NCBI RefSeq assembly: GCF_015291645.1
Contig: NZ_CP030055.1
Location: 1,364,001 to 1,428,000, forward strand
Length of the DNA: 64,000 nt
Origin: Bradyrhizobium sp. CCBAU 53340
Lineage (GTDB): Bacteria > Pseudomonadota > Alphaproteobacteria > Rhizobiales > Xanthobacteraceae
Direction of reading: 5' to 3'
Both the position numbers and the translations under genes were made by a program. Below, piece after piece: positions 34,292 to 42,628 of this stretch. The notes beneath the pieces were generated by a model. The model was not told the origin of the DNA. It searched no databases and was given only the letters and a program-made list of their open reading frames with translations. Each line of letters starts with the position of its first letter. The stretch's first letter is position 1.

Positions 34292-34321
34292 CCCTTCCCG
34301 GCGTTGATCGCCGGTGAAGGG
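34292..34321 (-). terminator. hairpin between dehydrogenase and binding-protein genes
   Basis: Arms CCCTTC-CCGGCG and CGCCGG-T-GAAGGG pair over 12 bp with one bulge and a 5-base loop. There is no U-tract, so it may be an mRNA stabiliser or partial terminator inside the operon. Confidence 0.5.
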
Positions 34322-34361
34322 CCGTTTCGGTCTTTCGGCGCGCGATTTGCGGCCTGCCGCC

Positions 34362-35405
34362 TTAGCTGTTCGGGCCGCGATCCATGCCGACGGGTTGCCA
34401 GCGGCGGAGCGCGGTGTCTTGCAGCACCGACGGGTTGACGCAGCTTACCGGCCACATGCCCTGAAGCACCAGTGACAATTCGTAGCCCACCCGGCGCTTG
34501 CGCGCCTCGTCGAACCGTGCCGAGGCCGAGGCGACATGGGCGGTCAGGGTCACGTTCTCCATGCCGAGCAGCGGGTTGTTGTGCGAGGGCGGTTCCTTCT
34601 CCAGCACATCGAGCGCGGCATGCGCGATCCAGCCCTCCTGCAGCGCCTTGATCAGGCTTTCCTCGTCGACGGTGGCGCCACGCCCGGTGTTGATGAAGAT
34701 CGAGCCCTTCTTCATCTGCCGAAAGTGTTTCTCGGTGAGCATGTGATGCACTTCGGGCCGGGCGGGAGCGTGCATCGAGACGAAGTCGGATTGCGACAGC
34801 ACTTCGTTCAGCGTCGCCGGAATGACGCCGTGGTCCCACATCAAGGTTTCCTGGATGAAGGGATCGTATGCCATCATGCGCAGGCCGAAGGGAGCTGCGC
34901 GCTTCGCAACCGCGCGCGCGACGCGGCCGAACGAGACGAATCCGAGCGTCTGTCCCATCAGTCGCGGAATCTTGAGCAGCGCCGGCCGGCCCTCGGCCCA
35001 GCGTCCGGTGCGCACCATCTTGTCCTGCTCGACCAGGCGGCGGAAGCCTGACAGCAGCAGCATCATGGCGTGGTCGGCGACCTCCTCGATGAAGGTGTCG
35101 GGGATGTTGGTGACGGGAATGCCACGCGCGGTCGCCGCCTTGACGTCGACGCTGTCGACGCCGACCGAGCCGAGCGTGATGACCTTGCAGCTCTGCAAGC
35201 TGTCGATGATGGTCTTGGTGATCGGGATGCCCTTGGCGTAGATCGCGTCGGCATTCTTCGCGGCGGCGATGAACTCGGCCTCGTTGGCCGGCGCCTCGAC
35301 GATCTCGGCATCGATCGGATCGAGCGCCTCGCGCTCGTAGGAATAGTCGCTGCCGGCGACCGTGAAGCTCGCGCCCTTCGGCGTCACCACCCTGTATTTC
35401 GGCAT
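34362..35405 (-). CDS. D-2-hydroxyacid dehydrogenase family protein
   Basis: A 347-residue NAD-dependent dehydrogenase. The dinucleotide-binding segment is MGQTLGFVSFGRVARAVAKRA, where the usual second glycine of GxGxxG is a serine. The catalytic triad is visible: Arg in INTGRGATVDE, Glu in DVLEKEPP and His in LTAHVAS. It should reduce a 2-oxoacid or oxidise a D-2-hydroxyacid; the substrate (glycerate, erythronate or a sugar-acid type) cannot be told. The ATG at 35405 has GGGAG about 8 bases upstream. It precedes the importer genes on the same strand, so it probably acts on the imported compound. Confidence 0.82.
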   Translation of the reverse strand: MPKYRVVTPKGASFTVAGSDYSYEREALDPIDAEIVEAPANEAEFIAAAKNADAIYAKGIPITKTIIDSLQSCKVITLGSVGVDSVDVKAATARGIPVTNIPDTFIEEVADHAMMLLLSGFRRLVEQDKMVRTGRWAEGRPALLKIPRLMGQTLGFVSFGRVARAVAKRAAPFGLRMMAYDPFIQETLMWDHGVIPATLNEVLSQSDFVSMHAPARPEVHHMLTEKHFRQMKKGSIFINTGRGATVDEESLIKALQEGWIAHAALDVLEKEPPSHNNPLLGMENVTLTAHVASASARFDEARKRRVGYELSLVLQGMWPVSCVNPSVLQDTALRRWQPVGMDRGPNS

Positions 35406-35650
35406 GTCCTGCTCCCGATTTGTTTTGTCGGTTCTTGTTGCGGGCCCGGCCTTCTGGCGGGCCTTTGCGTCTTTTACGCGAAATCGGTGCGGTCGCGTAC
35501 AATTCACGGTTGCCGGTGCGGTGATTTATTTGCCGGGCTTGGGAGCAGCGTCCGGGCTTCTACGGAGGCATGTAAGGAACTTGCTAAGGGGTCCGACAAT
35601 AAAAGTTGATCCAAATCAAAAGGCCTGCGCTGCCACCTGAGGAGCCCATC

Positions 35651-37336
35651 GTGAAGTTGAGCAACCTGAAGATCGCCCCGAAGCTTGGCATCCTTGTCGG
35701 GGTCACGCTGCTTGGCCTGTGCATCTCCGGAGTCCTGGCCGGTTACCTGATGAAGCGCGCCATGATCGATGCGCGCATCGATCAGACCAAGGCGATCGTC
35801 GATCTCGCCCGCAACTATGCGGCTGCGCTGAAGAAGCGTGTCGACGCCGGTGAGCTGACGAAGGATGCGGCCATGGCCGAGCTTCGTCGCTACGGCAATG
35901 CGATGACCTACGATAACGGCTCGGGCTATCTGTTCGGCACGTCTTACGACGGTATCACCCAGCTCGCGCCCGATCCGAAGCAGATCGGGATGAACCGCAT
36001 GGACGTCGTGACCAATGGTCGCAAGCTCTCGGTCGAGCTGATGGAAGGCGTCAAGGCCAACGGTTCGATCCTGCTGTACTACGAATATGTGAAGCCCGGT
36101 CAGGAAACGCCGATCCGCAAGATCGGCTACGCGGTGGCCGTTCCCGGCTTCGACATGTATCTCGGCACCGGCGCCTATCTCGAGGACATCGATGCCAAGA
36201 TGAGCCCGGTCTACTGGCTGCTCGGCCTTGCCATGCTCGGCATCGTCATCGTCGCCGGCAGCGTCGCCTGGATGATCGGCCGCAGCATCAGCCGTCCGCT
36301 GGCGCTGCTCGGCACGCGCATGAAGGATCTCGCCGAGGGCAAGCTTGACGGCGACATCCCCGGCGTCGGCCGCGGTGACGAGGTCGGCGCGATGGCGTCG
36401 ACCGTCCAGATCTTCAAGGACAACGCGGTCCGCATCCGCGAGATCGAGAAGAGCGAGCTGGACGCCAAGGATCGGGCCGCGACGGACCGTCGCCGCGCGA
36501 TGGAAGATATCGCCAACGACTTCGAACGCAGCGTCAACGGCATCGTCCGCTCGGTCTCCTCGGCTGCGGCCGGCATGCAGTCGACCGCGCAGTCGATGAC
36601 CGCGACCGCCAGCGATGCCTCCTCGCGCGCGGCAACGGTCGGCGCGGCCTCGCAAAAGGCCTCCGGCAATGTCGGCACGGTTGCGGCGGCCGCGGAAGAG
36701 CTGTCGAGCTCGGTTGCGGAAATCTCCCGCCAGGTGACGCGTTCGACCGAGGTCGCGGGCCGTGCCGTCAGCGATGCCGAACGCACCAACGCCACGGTGC
36801 AGGAGCTTTCGACCGGCGCCGAGAAGATCGGCGAGGTGGTCAAGCTCATTCATTCGATCGCGGCGCAGACCAATCTGCTCGCGCTCAACGCCACCATCGA
36901 GGCGGCGCGCGCCGGTGAATCCGGCCGCGGCTTCGCCGTCGTCGCCTCCGAGGTCAAGGCGCTGGCCAACCAGACCGCCAAGGCGACCGAGGAAATCTCC
37001 GCGCAAGTGGCGGCGATGCAAACCTCGACCAGCGACGCGGTCGCCGCGATCGGCGGCATCACCCAGACCATCGCCGAGATGAGCGAGATCACCGCCGGCA
37101 TCTCGGCCTCGATCGAGCAGCAGGGCGAAGCGACGCGCGAGATTGCGCGCAACATCCAGTCGGTCGCGGCCGGCTCGAGCGAGATCAATGCCCATATCGG
37201 CAGCGTCACCTCGGCCGCGGAAGCGACCGGCACGGCGGCCGGCGACGTGCTGACCAACGCCCGCGAGCTGGACCACCAGTCCGGCGCGCTGCGCAGCGCG
37301 GTGGACGGCTTCCTCGCCAAGGTCCGCGCGGCGTAA
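35651..37336 (+). CDS. methyl-accepting chemotaxis protein with single Cache sensor
   Basis: A 561-residue chemoreceptor. A first membrane helix (LGILVGVTLLGLCISGVLAG) is followed by a periplasmic single-Cache domain (about 30-185; GSGYLFGTSYDG, GYAVAVPGFDMYLGTGAYLEDID), a second helix (YWLLGLAMLGIVIVAGSVAW), HAMP (about 215-265) and a signalling domain with the conserved hairpin tip EVVKLIHSIAAQTNLLALNATIEAARAGE in part. No C-terminal CheR-tethering pentapeptide is present. The GTG at 35651 is chosen because GAGGAG lies about 6 bases upstream; a longer frame from 35606 lacks such a site. Cache domains of this type usually bind small organic acids. Confidence 0.9.
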   Translation: MKLSNLKIAPKLGILVGVTLLGLCISGVLAGYLMKRAMIDARIDQTKAIVDLARNYAAALKKRVDAGELTKDAAMAELRRYGNAMTYDNGSGYLFGTSYDGITQLAPDPKQIGMNRMDVVTNGRKLSVELMEGVKANGSILLYYEYVKPGQETPIRKIGYAVAVPGFDMYLGTGAYLEDIDAKMSPVYWLLGLAMLGIVIVAGSVAWMIGRSISRPLALLGTRMKDLAEGKLDGDIPGVGRGDEVGAMASTVQIFKDNAVRIREIEKSELDAKDRAATDRRRAMEDIANDFERSVNGIVRSVSSAAAGMQSTAQSMTATASDASSRAATVGAASQKASGNVGTVAAAAEELSSSVAEISRQVTRSTEVAGRAVSDAERTNATVQELSTGAEKIGEVVKLIHSIAAQTNLLALNATIEAARAGESGRGFAVVASEVKALANQTAKATEEISAQVAAMQTSTSDAVAAIGGITQTIAEMSEITAGISASIEQQGEATREIARNIQSVAAGSSEINAHIGSVTSAAEATGTAAGDVLTNARELDHQSGALRSAVDGFLAKVRAA

Positions 37337-37348
37337 GACGGGTCCGTG

Positions 37349-37400
37349 CCCCGGGCGCAGCGCAGCACATAGTGATGCGTTGCTGAACCGGGGCCCATGC
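37349..37400. repeat. GCCCCGGGCGCAGC palindromic repeat, left copy
   Basis: An imperfect copy of the element at 37905-37958 (TGCCCCGGGCGCAGC, a short CACATAGTGATGCG centre, then a degraded complementary arm with GGGGCCC). Together with that copy it brackets the decayed binding-protein gene. Confidence 0.55.
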
Positions 37401-37473
37401 TGGCGGCATTCTGGGTCCCGGCTCTGCGTCGCGTCATTTCATGCCGCGCCGCGTTCCGGGACAAGAGAGCGTC

Positions 37474-37880
37474 CTACTGCTTCTCGATCCCGGCGTCCCG
37501 GATCAGCCGCTCCCACAGCACCAGTTGCTCGTTCACGAATGTGCCGAGCTGTTCCGGCGTGCCCGAAAACGCATCCATGCCGAGGGTGGCAAGCTGGGTC
37601 TTGATCTCCGGCTTCTCGACGATCTTGCGGATCTCGGTGTCGAGCCGCGTGACGATCTCCCTGGGCAGGCCGGCTGGTCCGAAGTAGCCCTGCTATGGCC
37701 GGCCTCCTGCATCGAGGGCAGGTTCGGCACCAGCGGCGAGCGGTCCTTGGTGGTGACGGCGAGCGCCCGCAGCGCGTTGCCGTTGACGTGGGGCAGGCCG
37801 GTCAGAATGTCCACGAACATCATGGAGACGCGTCTGCCCATGACGTCGTTGAGCGCCGGCGGTTGGCGTGGAAGCTAGCC
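37474..37880 (-). pseudogene. remnant of a TctC/Bug-family tricarboxylate-binding protein gene
   Basis: Two frames on the minus strand read as consecutive parts of one Bug/TctC protein. From about 37880 down to 37690 the translation contains PPALNDVMGRRVSMMFVDIL and HVNGNALRALAVTTKDRSP, then LVPNLPSMQEAG. After a frame change near 37690 it continues YFGPAGLPREIVTRLDTEI, LATLGMDAFSGTPEQLGTF and VNEQLVLWERLIRDAGIEKQ, ending at a TAG (37474-37476). The N-terminal two thirds of the gene is missing, and a few residues are lost at the frameshift. It is clearly non-functional. No tctA/tctB genes are near. Confidence 0.85.
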
Positions 37881-37904
37881 GGTCCACGTTGGATTCGGAA
37901 GGAG

Positions 37905-37958
37905 CTCTCGTGCCCCGGGCGCAGCACGTAGTGGTGCGCTGCGCCCGGGACACGAGAG
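37905..37958. repeat. CTCTCGTGCCCCGGGCGCAGC palindromic repeat, right copy
   Basis: A near-perfect 21-bp inverted repeat (arms beginning CTCTCGTGCCCCGGGC and ending GCCCGGGACACGAGAG) around ACGTAGTGGTGC. It is the same family as 37349-37400. It lies between the pseudogene and the eamA-like gene and can act as a transcription terminator for both sides. Confidence 0.8.
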
Positions 37959-37979
37959 CAGTGCGTCCGCGATACGGAA

Positions 37980-38915
37980 TTACTTCACCGCCGAGCCCTG
38001 GCGCGAGGCGATGACGACGCCGGCGAGCACCAGCGCGTAGCCGATCAGGTGGAACGGCTGCAGCTTTTCGCCGAGCAGCAGGATCGCCATCGCCGAGCCG
38101 AACACCGGCACCAGGTGGAAGAAGGGCGCGGCGCGGTTCGGCCCGATCAGCGCGACGCCGCGATTGAAGAAGAGATAGGCGAGCGTGGACGGGAAGATCA
38201 GGATGTAGCCGAGCGTCATCAGCGTCACGGCGTCGAACTGGATGACATTGCCCTGCCAAGCCTCCCAGACCGCCGCCGGCAGCAGGATCGTGGCGCCGCA
38301 GCAGGTGGTGAAGGACAGGAACGACAGCTGGTGGATTTTCGGCCGGCGCGGGATGAAGGCGGAGTAGAGCCCGAACGCCACCAGCGAGGAGGCGAACATG
38401 ATGTCGCCCCGGTTGAACGAGATGCCGGCCAGCGCCGCGAGATCGCCGCGCAGAATGATGACCAGCACGCCGATCAGCGAGATCGCGATGCCGCCAAGCT
38501 GGCCGCCGGTCAGTCGCACGCCGAACAGCACCAGAGACCACAGCGCCACGAACAGGGGACCTGCTGACTGGATCAGCAGCGCGTTCAGCGCCTCGGTATA
38601 TTGCATCGCCCAGTAGGAGATCGCGTTGTTGAAGGCAAAGCCGACCAGCGACAGGAACAGCATCAGGGGCAGGCTTTTGCGCAAGGCTGGCCAGTCGCGC
38701 TTCAGATGTGGCCATGAAAACGGCAGCAGAATCAGGAATACGCCGAACCAGCGGATCGTGGTCACCGTCAACGGCGGCACATGCGCGCCGACATGGCGCG
38801 CGATCACGATGTTGCCGGCCCAGAACAGCGAGCTCAGGCTGAGCAGCAGATAAGGCTGGTTGTTGAGCCAGCTGGCCGGGTTCGAGGCAGGTGGCGCGGG
38901 CGAAGCAATCGTCAT
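37980..38915 (-). CDS. EamA/DMT-family transporter 1
   Basis: A 311-residue inner-membrane protein with ten predicted helices in two EamA repeats (first: NQPYLLLSLSSLFWAGNIVI; second begins around ISFNRGDIMFASSLVAFGLY). EamA proteins export or import metabolites such as amino acids; the substrate cannot be inferred. The ATG at 38915 is preferred; a GTG 14 codons upstream (38957) has no ribosome binding site. It is paralogous to the gene at 39805-40737, sharing the N-terminal NQPYLLLS block and the FNRGVALIGPNRAAPFFHL segment. Confidence 0.85.
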   Translation of the reverse strand: MTIASPAPPASNPASWLNNQPYLLLSLSSLFWAGNIVIARHVGAHVPPLTVTTIRWFGVFLILLPFSWPHLKRDWPALRKSLPLMLFLSLVGFAFNNAISYWAMQYTEALNALLIQSAGPLFVALWSLVLFGVRLTGGQLGGIAISLIGVLVIILRGDLAALAGISFNRGDIMFASSLVAFGLYSAFIPRRPKIHQLSFLSFTTCCGATILLPAAVWEAWQGNVIQFDAVTLMTLGYILIFPSTLAYLFFNRGVALIGPNRAAPFFHLVPVFGSAMAILLLGEKLQPFHLIGYALVLAGVVIASRQGSAVK

Positions 38916-39008
38916 TGGCGTCGATTGCGAGCTTGCGCCGGATCGCCCTCGTGGCACAAGTCACGCCGCCGCAATGCTACAATGCAGGCAAGACCCGAGG
39001 AGGTGCCT

Positions 39009-39410
39009 TTGGCGGTCAATATGTTGAACATTCAGGGGCTCGAAGCGCTCGAGCCGCATGCGCCGGTGGTGATGCTCAACCTGATGCGCTTTCACCCGCA
39101 CTCGCTCGACGGCGATGGTTCGGGGTGGGATGCTTATCTTCGTTACAGTGCGATCACCGTGCCAATGATCAAAGCGCGTGGCGGCACCTTGCTGTGGACC
39201 GGTGAGGCCAAGGCGGTCGCGCTTGGACCTTACGATGGCAACGCGTGGGACTTCGTCGCGCTGGTCTATTATCCCTCGGTCGCAGCTTTCCTGGACATGA
39301 TGACGTCGGAGACCTACGAGACGCGGGCCGATCCGCATCGCATCAACGGCTGTGCCGAGCACGTCATCATCGCGTTGAACGAAGCCTACAGCAAGTTCAG
39401 GACGACATAA
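39009..39410 (+). CDS. DUF1330-like ferredoxin-fold protein
   Basis: A protein of about 133 residues with an alpha/beta pattern: HAPVVMLNLMRFHP, ARGGTLLWTGEAKAVALGPY, FVALVYYPSVAAFLDMM, then ETYETRADPHRINGCAEH. This resembles DUF1330 and related dimeric ferredoxin-fold proteins of unknown function. The TTG at 39009 is chosen because GAGGAGG sits about 5 bases before it; an ATG at 39021 is the alternative. It is divergent from EamA transporter 1 with a 93-bp gap. Confidence 0.65.
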   Translation: MAVNMLNIQGLEALEPHAPVVMLNLMRFHPHSLDGDGSGWDAYLRYSAITVPMIKARGGTLLWTGEAKAVALGPYDGNAWDFVALVYYPSVAAFLDMMTSETYETRADPHRINGCAEHVIIALNEAYSKFRTT

Positions 39411-39470
39411 GGCGCGCTCTTCCTGCTCCCGCGGGGAGAGAAGGAAGAGCTGAGCGCGAGACGCCTGGTC

Positions 39471-39707
39471 TCAGTGCCCGGGGTCGCCCTTTTTGGGCTG
39501 TTTCATCGGTTTCGGTTTGGATTTCTTGCCCGAGGTGCCGTCCGAGGTCCGCGGCATGTTGGGCGGTTCAGGCTGCGGGTTGAGGGCAAGCTGGATGGCC
39601 TGGGCCGTGGTCGTGCTGGTCGCGTCGTGTCCGGCCTGGTTGGACGCGGTTGAAGGCAGGATCGAGAGCAGAAGCAGCACAGCAGTCGTGGTCAGAACTC
39701 TGGGCAT
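39471..39707 (-). CDS. small secreted proline/lysine-rich protein
   Basis: A 78-residue protein with a signal peptide (VLTTTAVLLLLSILPSTAS) and a short mature part that is Gln/Asn/Pro-rich (QLALNPQPEPPNMPR) with a basic tail (KKSKPKPMKQPKKGDPGH). There is no cysteine and no known domain. GGAGAGA lies 5 bases before the ATG at 39707, which supports it as real; a longer frame from 39764 lacks support. No function can be assigned. Confidence 0.6.
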   Translation of the reverse strand: MPRVLTTTAVLLLLSILPSTASNQAGHDATSTTTAQAIQLALNPQPEPPNMPRTSDGTSGKKSKPKPMKQPKKGDPGH

Positions 39708-39804
39708 GGTGTCTCTCCGTGATATCGAAGCTCCGTCAATATGAACGTCATGTACGGCAGCCACGATAGCAAAGGCCGCGTCCGGCCGGAAGGGATTGCC
39801 CCGG

Positions 39805-40737
39805 TCAGCTCGTCTGCTTCCTTGACGCCACGAATACGCCCGACAGAACCAGCGCGAAGCCGATGAGGTGGAAGGCCTGCGGGCGCTCGCCCAGGAAGAC
39901 CATCGCCATGATCGAGCCGAACACCGGCACGACGTGGAAGAACGGCGCGGCGCGGTTGGCGCCGATCAGCCTGACGCCGCGGTTGAAGCAGAGATAGGCC
40001 AGCGTCGAGGGAAACACCGCGACATAGAACAAAGTGAGCAGGTTCGGCCCGTCCAGCTTCATGACGGGGCGCGCCGATATTTCCCAGATCTCCAGCGGAA
40101 TGAGGCAGGCGGCCCCGGCGCCGAAGGTGAAGGCGAGGAACGACAGGCCGTGGATCGGCGGCCGCTTCAAGGTCAGCACCGAATAGAGCGCGAAGATGAT
40201 CAGTGCGACGATGAAGATCAGGTCGCCCTTGTTGAAGGCGATGTTCGACAGCGTGGTGACATCGCCGTGCAGAAGGATGATCAGCACGCCGCACATCGAG
40301 AGCAATACGCCGAAGGCCTGCGCCGCGGTGAGACTGACACCGAGGATGACCAGCGACCACAGCGCCACGACCAGGGGCGCGGCCGACTGCAGCAACAGGG
40401 TGTTGAGCGCCTGGGTATGCTCCAGCGCCCAATATTGCAGGGTGTTGAAGGCGCCGATGCCGGTGATCGACAGCGCGACCATCAGGCCAAGCTTGCTGCG
40501 GATCGCGGACCAGTCCTGGGCAAGATGCTTCCAGGCGAATGGCAGCACCAGCAGGAAGGCGAAGAACCAGCGCAGGAAGGACAGCGTCACCGGTGGGATA
40601 TGGCCGGCGGCAAGGCGCCCCACGACGGCATTGCCGGCCCAGCACAGCGCGGTGATGCTGAGCAGGAGGTAAGGCTGGTTGGCAATCCAGTGCTGGCCGG
40701 ACGCTTCGGCGCTCGAGGTGTGGCCGGTGGCGGACAT
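39805..40737 (-). CDS. EamA/DMT-family transporter 2
   Basis: A 310-residue ten-helix transporter, paralogous to the gene at 37980-38915. Shared blocks include NQPYLLLSITALCWAGNAVV near the N-terminus, YWALEHTQALNTLLLQSAAPL and FNRGVRLIGANRAAPFFHV. The ATG at 40737 (MSATGHTSS) is preferred to an upstream start at 40776. The substrate is unknown. The two transporters probably arose by duplication and have since separated around the DUF1330 and small secreted genes. Confidence 0.85.
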   Translation of the reverse strand: MSATGHTSSAEASGQHWIANQPYLLLSITALCWAGNAVVGRLAAGHIPPVTLSFLRWFFAFLLVLPFAWKHLAQDWSAIRSKLGLMVALSITGIGAFNTLQYWALEHTQALNTLLLQSAAPLVVALWSLVILGVSLTAAQAFGVLLSMCGVLIILLHGDVTTLSNIAFNKGDLIFIVALIIFALYSVLTLKRPPIHGLSFLAFTFGAGAACLIPLEIWEISARPVMKLDGPNLLTLFYVAVFPSTLAYLCFNRGVRLIGANRAAPFFHVVPVFGSIMAMVFLGERPQAFHLIGFALVLSGVFVASRKQTS

Positions 40738-40866
40738 TGTGGTTGTTGTGGCCCCGCTTGCAGTGCGCAAGGCCACCAGCCCGGCTCTGTCCGGGCCGGT
40801 CGAAACCCGGCTCCATTCAAAGACACCGAAATGCGGCCGATATCAATGCCGCGAGGCGCATCGCCA

Positions 40867-42456
40867 TCATGCGCCGCACGACGTGGCGGAACTTCTCGAA
40901 GCCGTCGGCGCAAAGTGTGGCACGGCTTCCGAGCGCATTGCCGCGCGTGCGGCCCATCCGCCTCCGAGAATCGCTCCGGTGAAGCCTCCGCCGCCCGTGA
41001 AGGCCGAGGCGAGATAGACGCCGTCGATGGCCGTCACGGGCATCGGCATGAAGCCGCGCGACTGCGGTGCGAAGCCGTAGACTGCGCCACCCGGCGTGTT
41101 GAGATAGTGCGCAAACGTTTCGGACGTGGACATCTCGCGCTGCACGACAGCGCCGGCGATGCCGGGATATTGGCGATCGAGATCGGCAATGATGAGATCC
41201 ATCCAGCGTTCCTTGCGGGAGCGCTTGGCGTCGGCAGAAAGGCCGGTCCAGTTCGCGAGCCGGTCGACCCCGACGAGTGCGCCGAGATGAGGCGGCCGCT
41301 TGTTCAGGCCGGAATCGATCTGATCATAGGCGACGAAGCCATAGGGGGTGAGACGTGCCGGCGGATCCTCGCCCAACAGTGCGGCCGCCTCGCAGAATCC
41401 CGACAGGCGCGTCAGCCATGGCGGCAGTACGCTGGTCGAGTAGTGCCTGACACCGAAATCGCGGGACGGGCGATCGAGCCCGATCGCAATGCTCCACAGC
41501 GAGATCGAGGGGCGTCGGCTGTCGTAGCGCGACATGAACGCCGCGCGTTTGTCTTGCGGCAGCATCGACGCCAGCACGGAGGGGGCCGCGTTGCCCAGCA
41601 CGATAGGCGCCAGCTCTTCGCGCATATCGTCGCTTCCTGGCGCGCGATGACGCACACCGCGAGCGCGGTTGCCGTCGAGGAGAATGGCCTCGACCTCGCG
41701 TCCTGCCTCCACCGCCCCGCCCGCATCGCGAATGATTGCCACCAGGCGATCGCTGAGCGCCTGCGATCCGCCGCGGACATAATGTCCGCCGCCAACGAGA
41801 TAAGAGGCCTGCGGAATCGCAAATTGGATAAAGGGCATGGTGTCGGGATCGTCGGTGTAATAGCCGAGGTTCGAAGCGAGCGCGAGCTTGACCGCCTCGT
41901 TGTCGCCGAACAGGCGCGCGAGCACCTCGCTCAAGGTCGTGTGACGGTCGCGGATCAGCGGCCACAAGCGCCACGGCAGAGTGGGCGCGTTCCAGAGCCA
42001 CCAATGGCGATCGTCCTGATGCTCGCTCATCAACGCCACCGCCCGGCGGACCGCATCGATGCGTTCGAAATATTGCGCGATGCCGCGGCTCTGCGCTGGA
42101 AACTGCGATTTCGCCGCAGCCGCTGCGGCGTCGAGACCGTGCGGCATCACGAAGGGTCGCTCGAACAGAGGGCTGCGCACCTCATGCAGCGCGCCGACAT
42201 CGACGAACGGCAAATCGCGATCGATGCCGAGCGCGCGCAGGATCGTTAGCTTGGGATCGAAGGCGTCCAGGCCGTCGATCTCGTGAAGCGACGCTTCGAT
42301 CGAGAGCTGGCCATGACGATAGATTGTGGCGGCCCCGCCGAAGCTCTGGTTGCGCTCGAGCACCAGCACCCTGTGGCCGGCGCGGGCGAGCAGCGCTGCA
42401 GCGGTCAGGCCACCGAGGCCGGATCCGATCGCGATGGCGTCGAAGCTGCGTGTCAT
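40867..42456 (-). CDS. CrtI/phytoene-desaturase-like FAD oxidoreductase
   Basis: A 529-residue flavoprotein with the N-terminal FAD motif AIAIGSGLGGLTAAALLARAG followed by VLVLERN, the PDS/CrtISO-type GGAATIYRHG segment, VGGGHYVRGGSQALSDRLVAII in the middle and a C-terminal FAD motif (GVYLASAFTGGGGFTGAI). Length and motifs resemble carotenoid isomerase/desaturase or retinol-saturase-like proteins. No carotenoid biosynthesis gene is close by, so the substrate could equally be another lipophilic polyene or fatty compound. Confidence 0.78.
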   Translation of the reverse strand: MTRSFDAIAIGSGLGGLTAAALLARAGHRVLVLERNQSFGGAATIYRHGQLSIEASLHEIDGLDAFDPKLTILRALGIDRDLPFVDVGALHEVRSPLFERPFVMPHGLDAAAAAAKSQFPAQSRGIAQYFERIDAVRRAVALMSEHQDDRHWWLWNAPTLPWRLWPLIRDRHTTLSEVLARLFGDNEAVKLALASNLGYYTDDPDTMPFIQFAIPQASYLVGGGHYVRGGSQALSDRLVAIIRDAGGAVEAGREVEAILLDGNRARGVRHRAPGSDDMREELAPIVLGNAAPSVLASMLPQDKRAAFMSRYDSRRPSISLWSIAIGLDRPSRDFGVRHYSTSVLPPWLTRLSGFCEAAALLGEDPPARLTPYGFVAYDQIDSGLNKRPPHLGALVGVDRLANWTGLSADAKRSRKERWMDLIIADLDRQYPGIAGAVVQREMSTSETFAHYLNTPGGAVYGFAPQSRGFMPMPVTAIDGVYLASAFTGGGGFTGAILGGGWAARAAMRSEAVPHFAPTASRSSATSCGA

Positions 42457-42628
42457 CCCGGGGGACCTCGCTGGAGCATCGAGGCAAGCGCCTGGCCTCT
42501 ACAGGTCTGGATTGATCGCAATCCATACTAGGAGAACGCGGTGGCGGGGGCCGTTGACCTGCATCAAGCGCAGCCGACGGGGATTCATGCCGGTCAGACG
42601 AGCGCTTAAATATCGCGGTGGCAACCCC

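Noticed and set aside
35504..37276. 590-codon frame antisense to the chemoreceptor
   Set aside because: Gly/Arg/Asp-rich translation without a fold; the sense strand is an unmistakable methyl-accepting protein.
37533..37841. The 102-codon frame within the TctC remnant as an intact small gene
   Set aside because: Its second half is Ser/Arg-rich frameshifted sequence; the true TctC C-terminus continues in another frame, so it is part of a pseudogene.
39868..42249. 793-codon plus-strand frame across the EamA 2 and CrtI-like genes
   Set aside because: It spans two well-supported genes on the other strand and an intergenic gap, and shows no domain or start signal.
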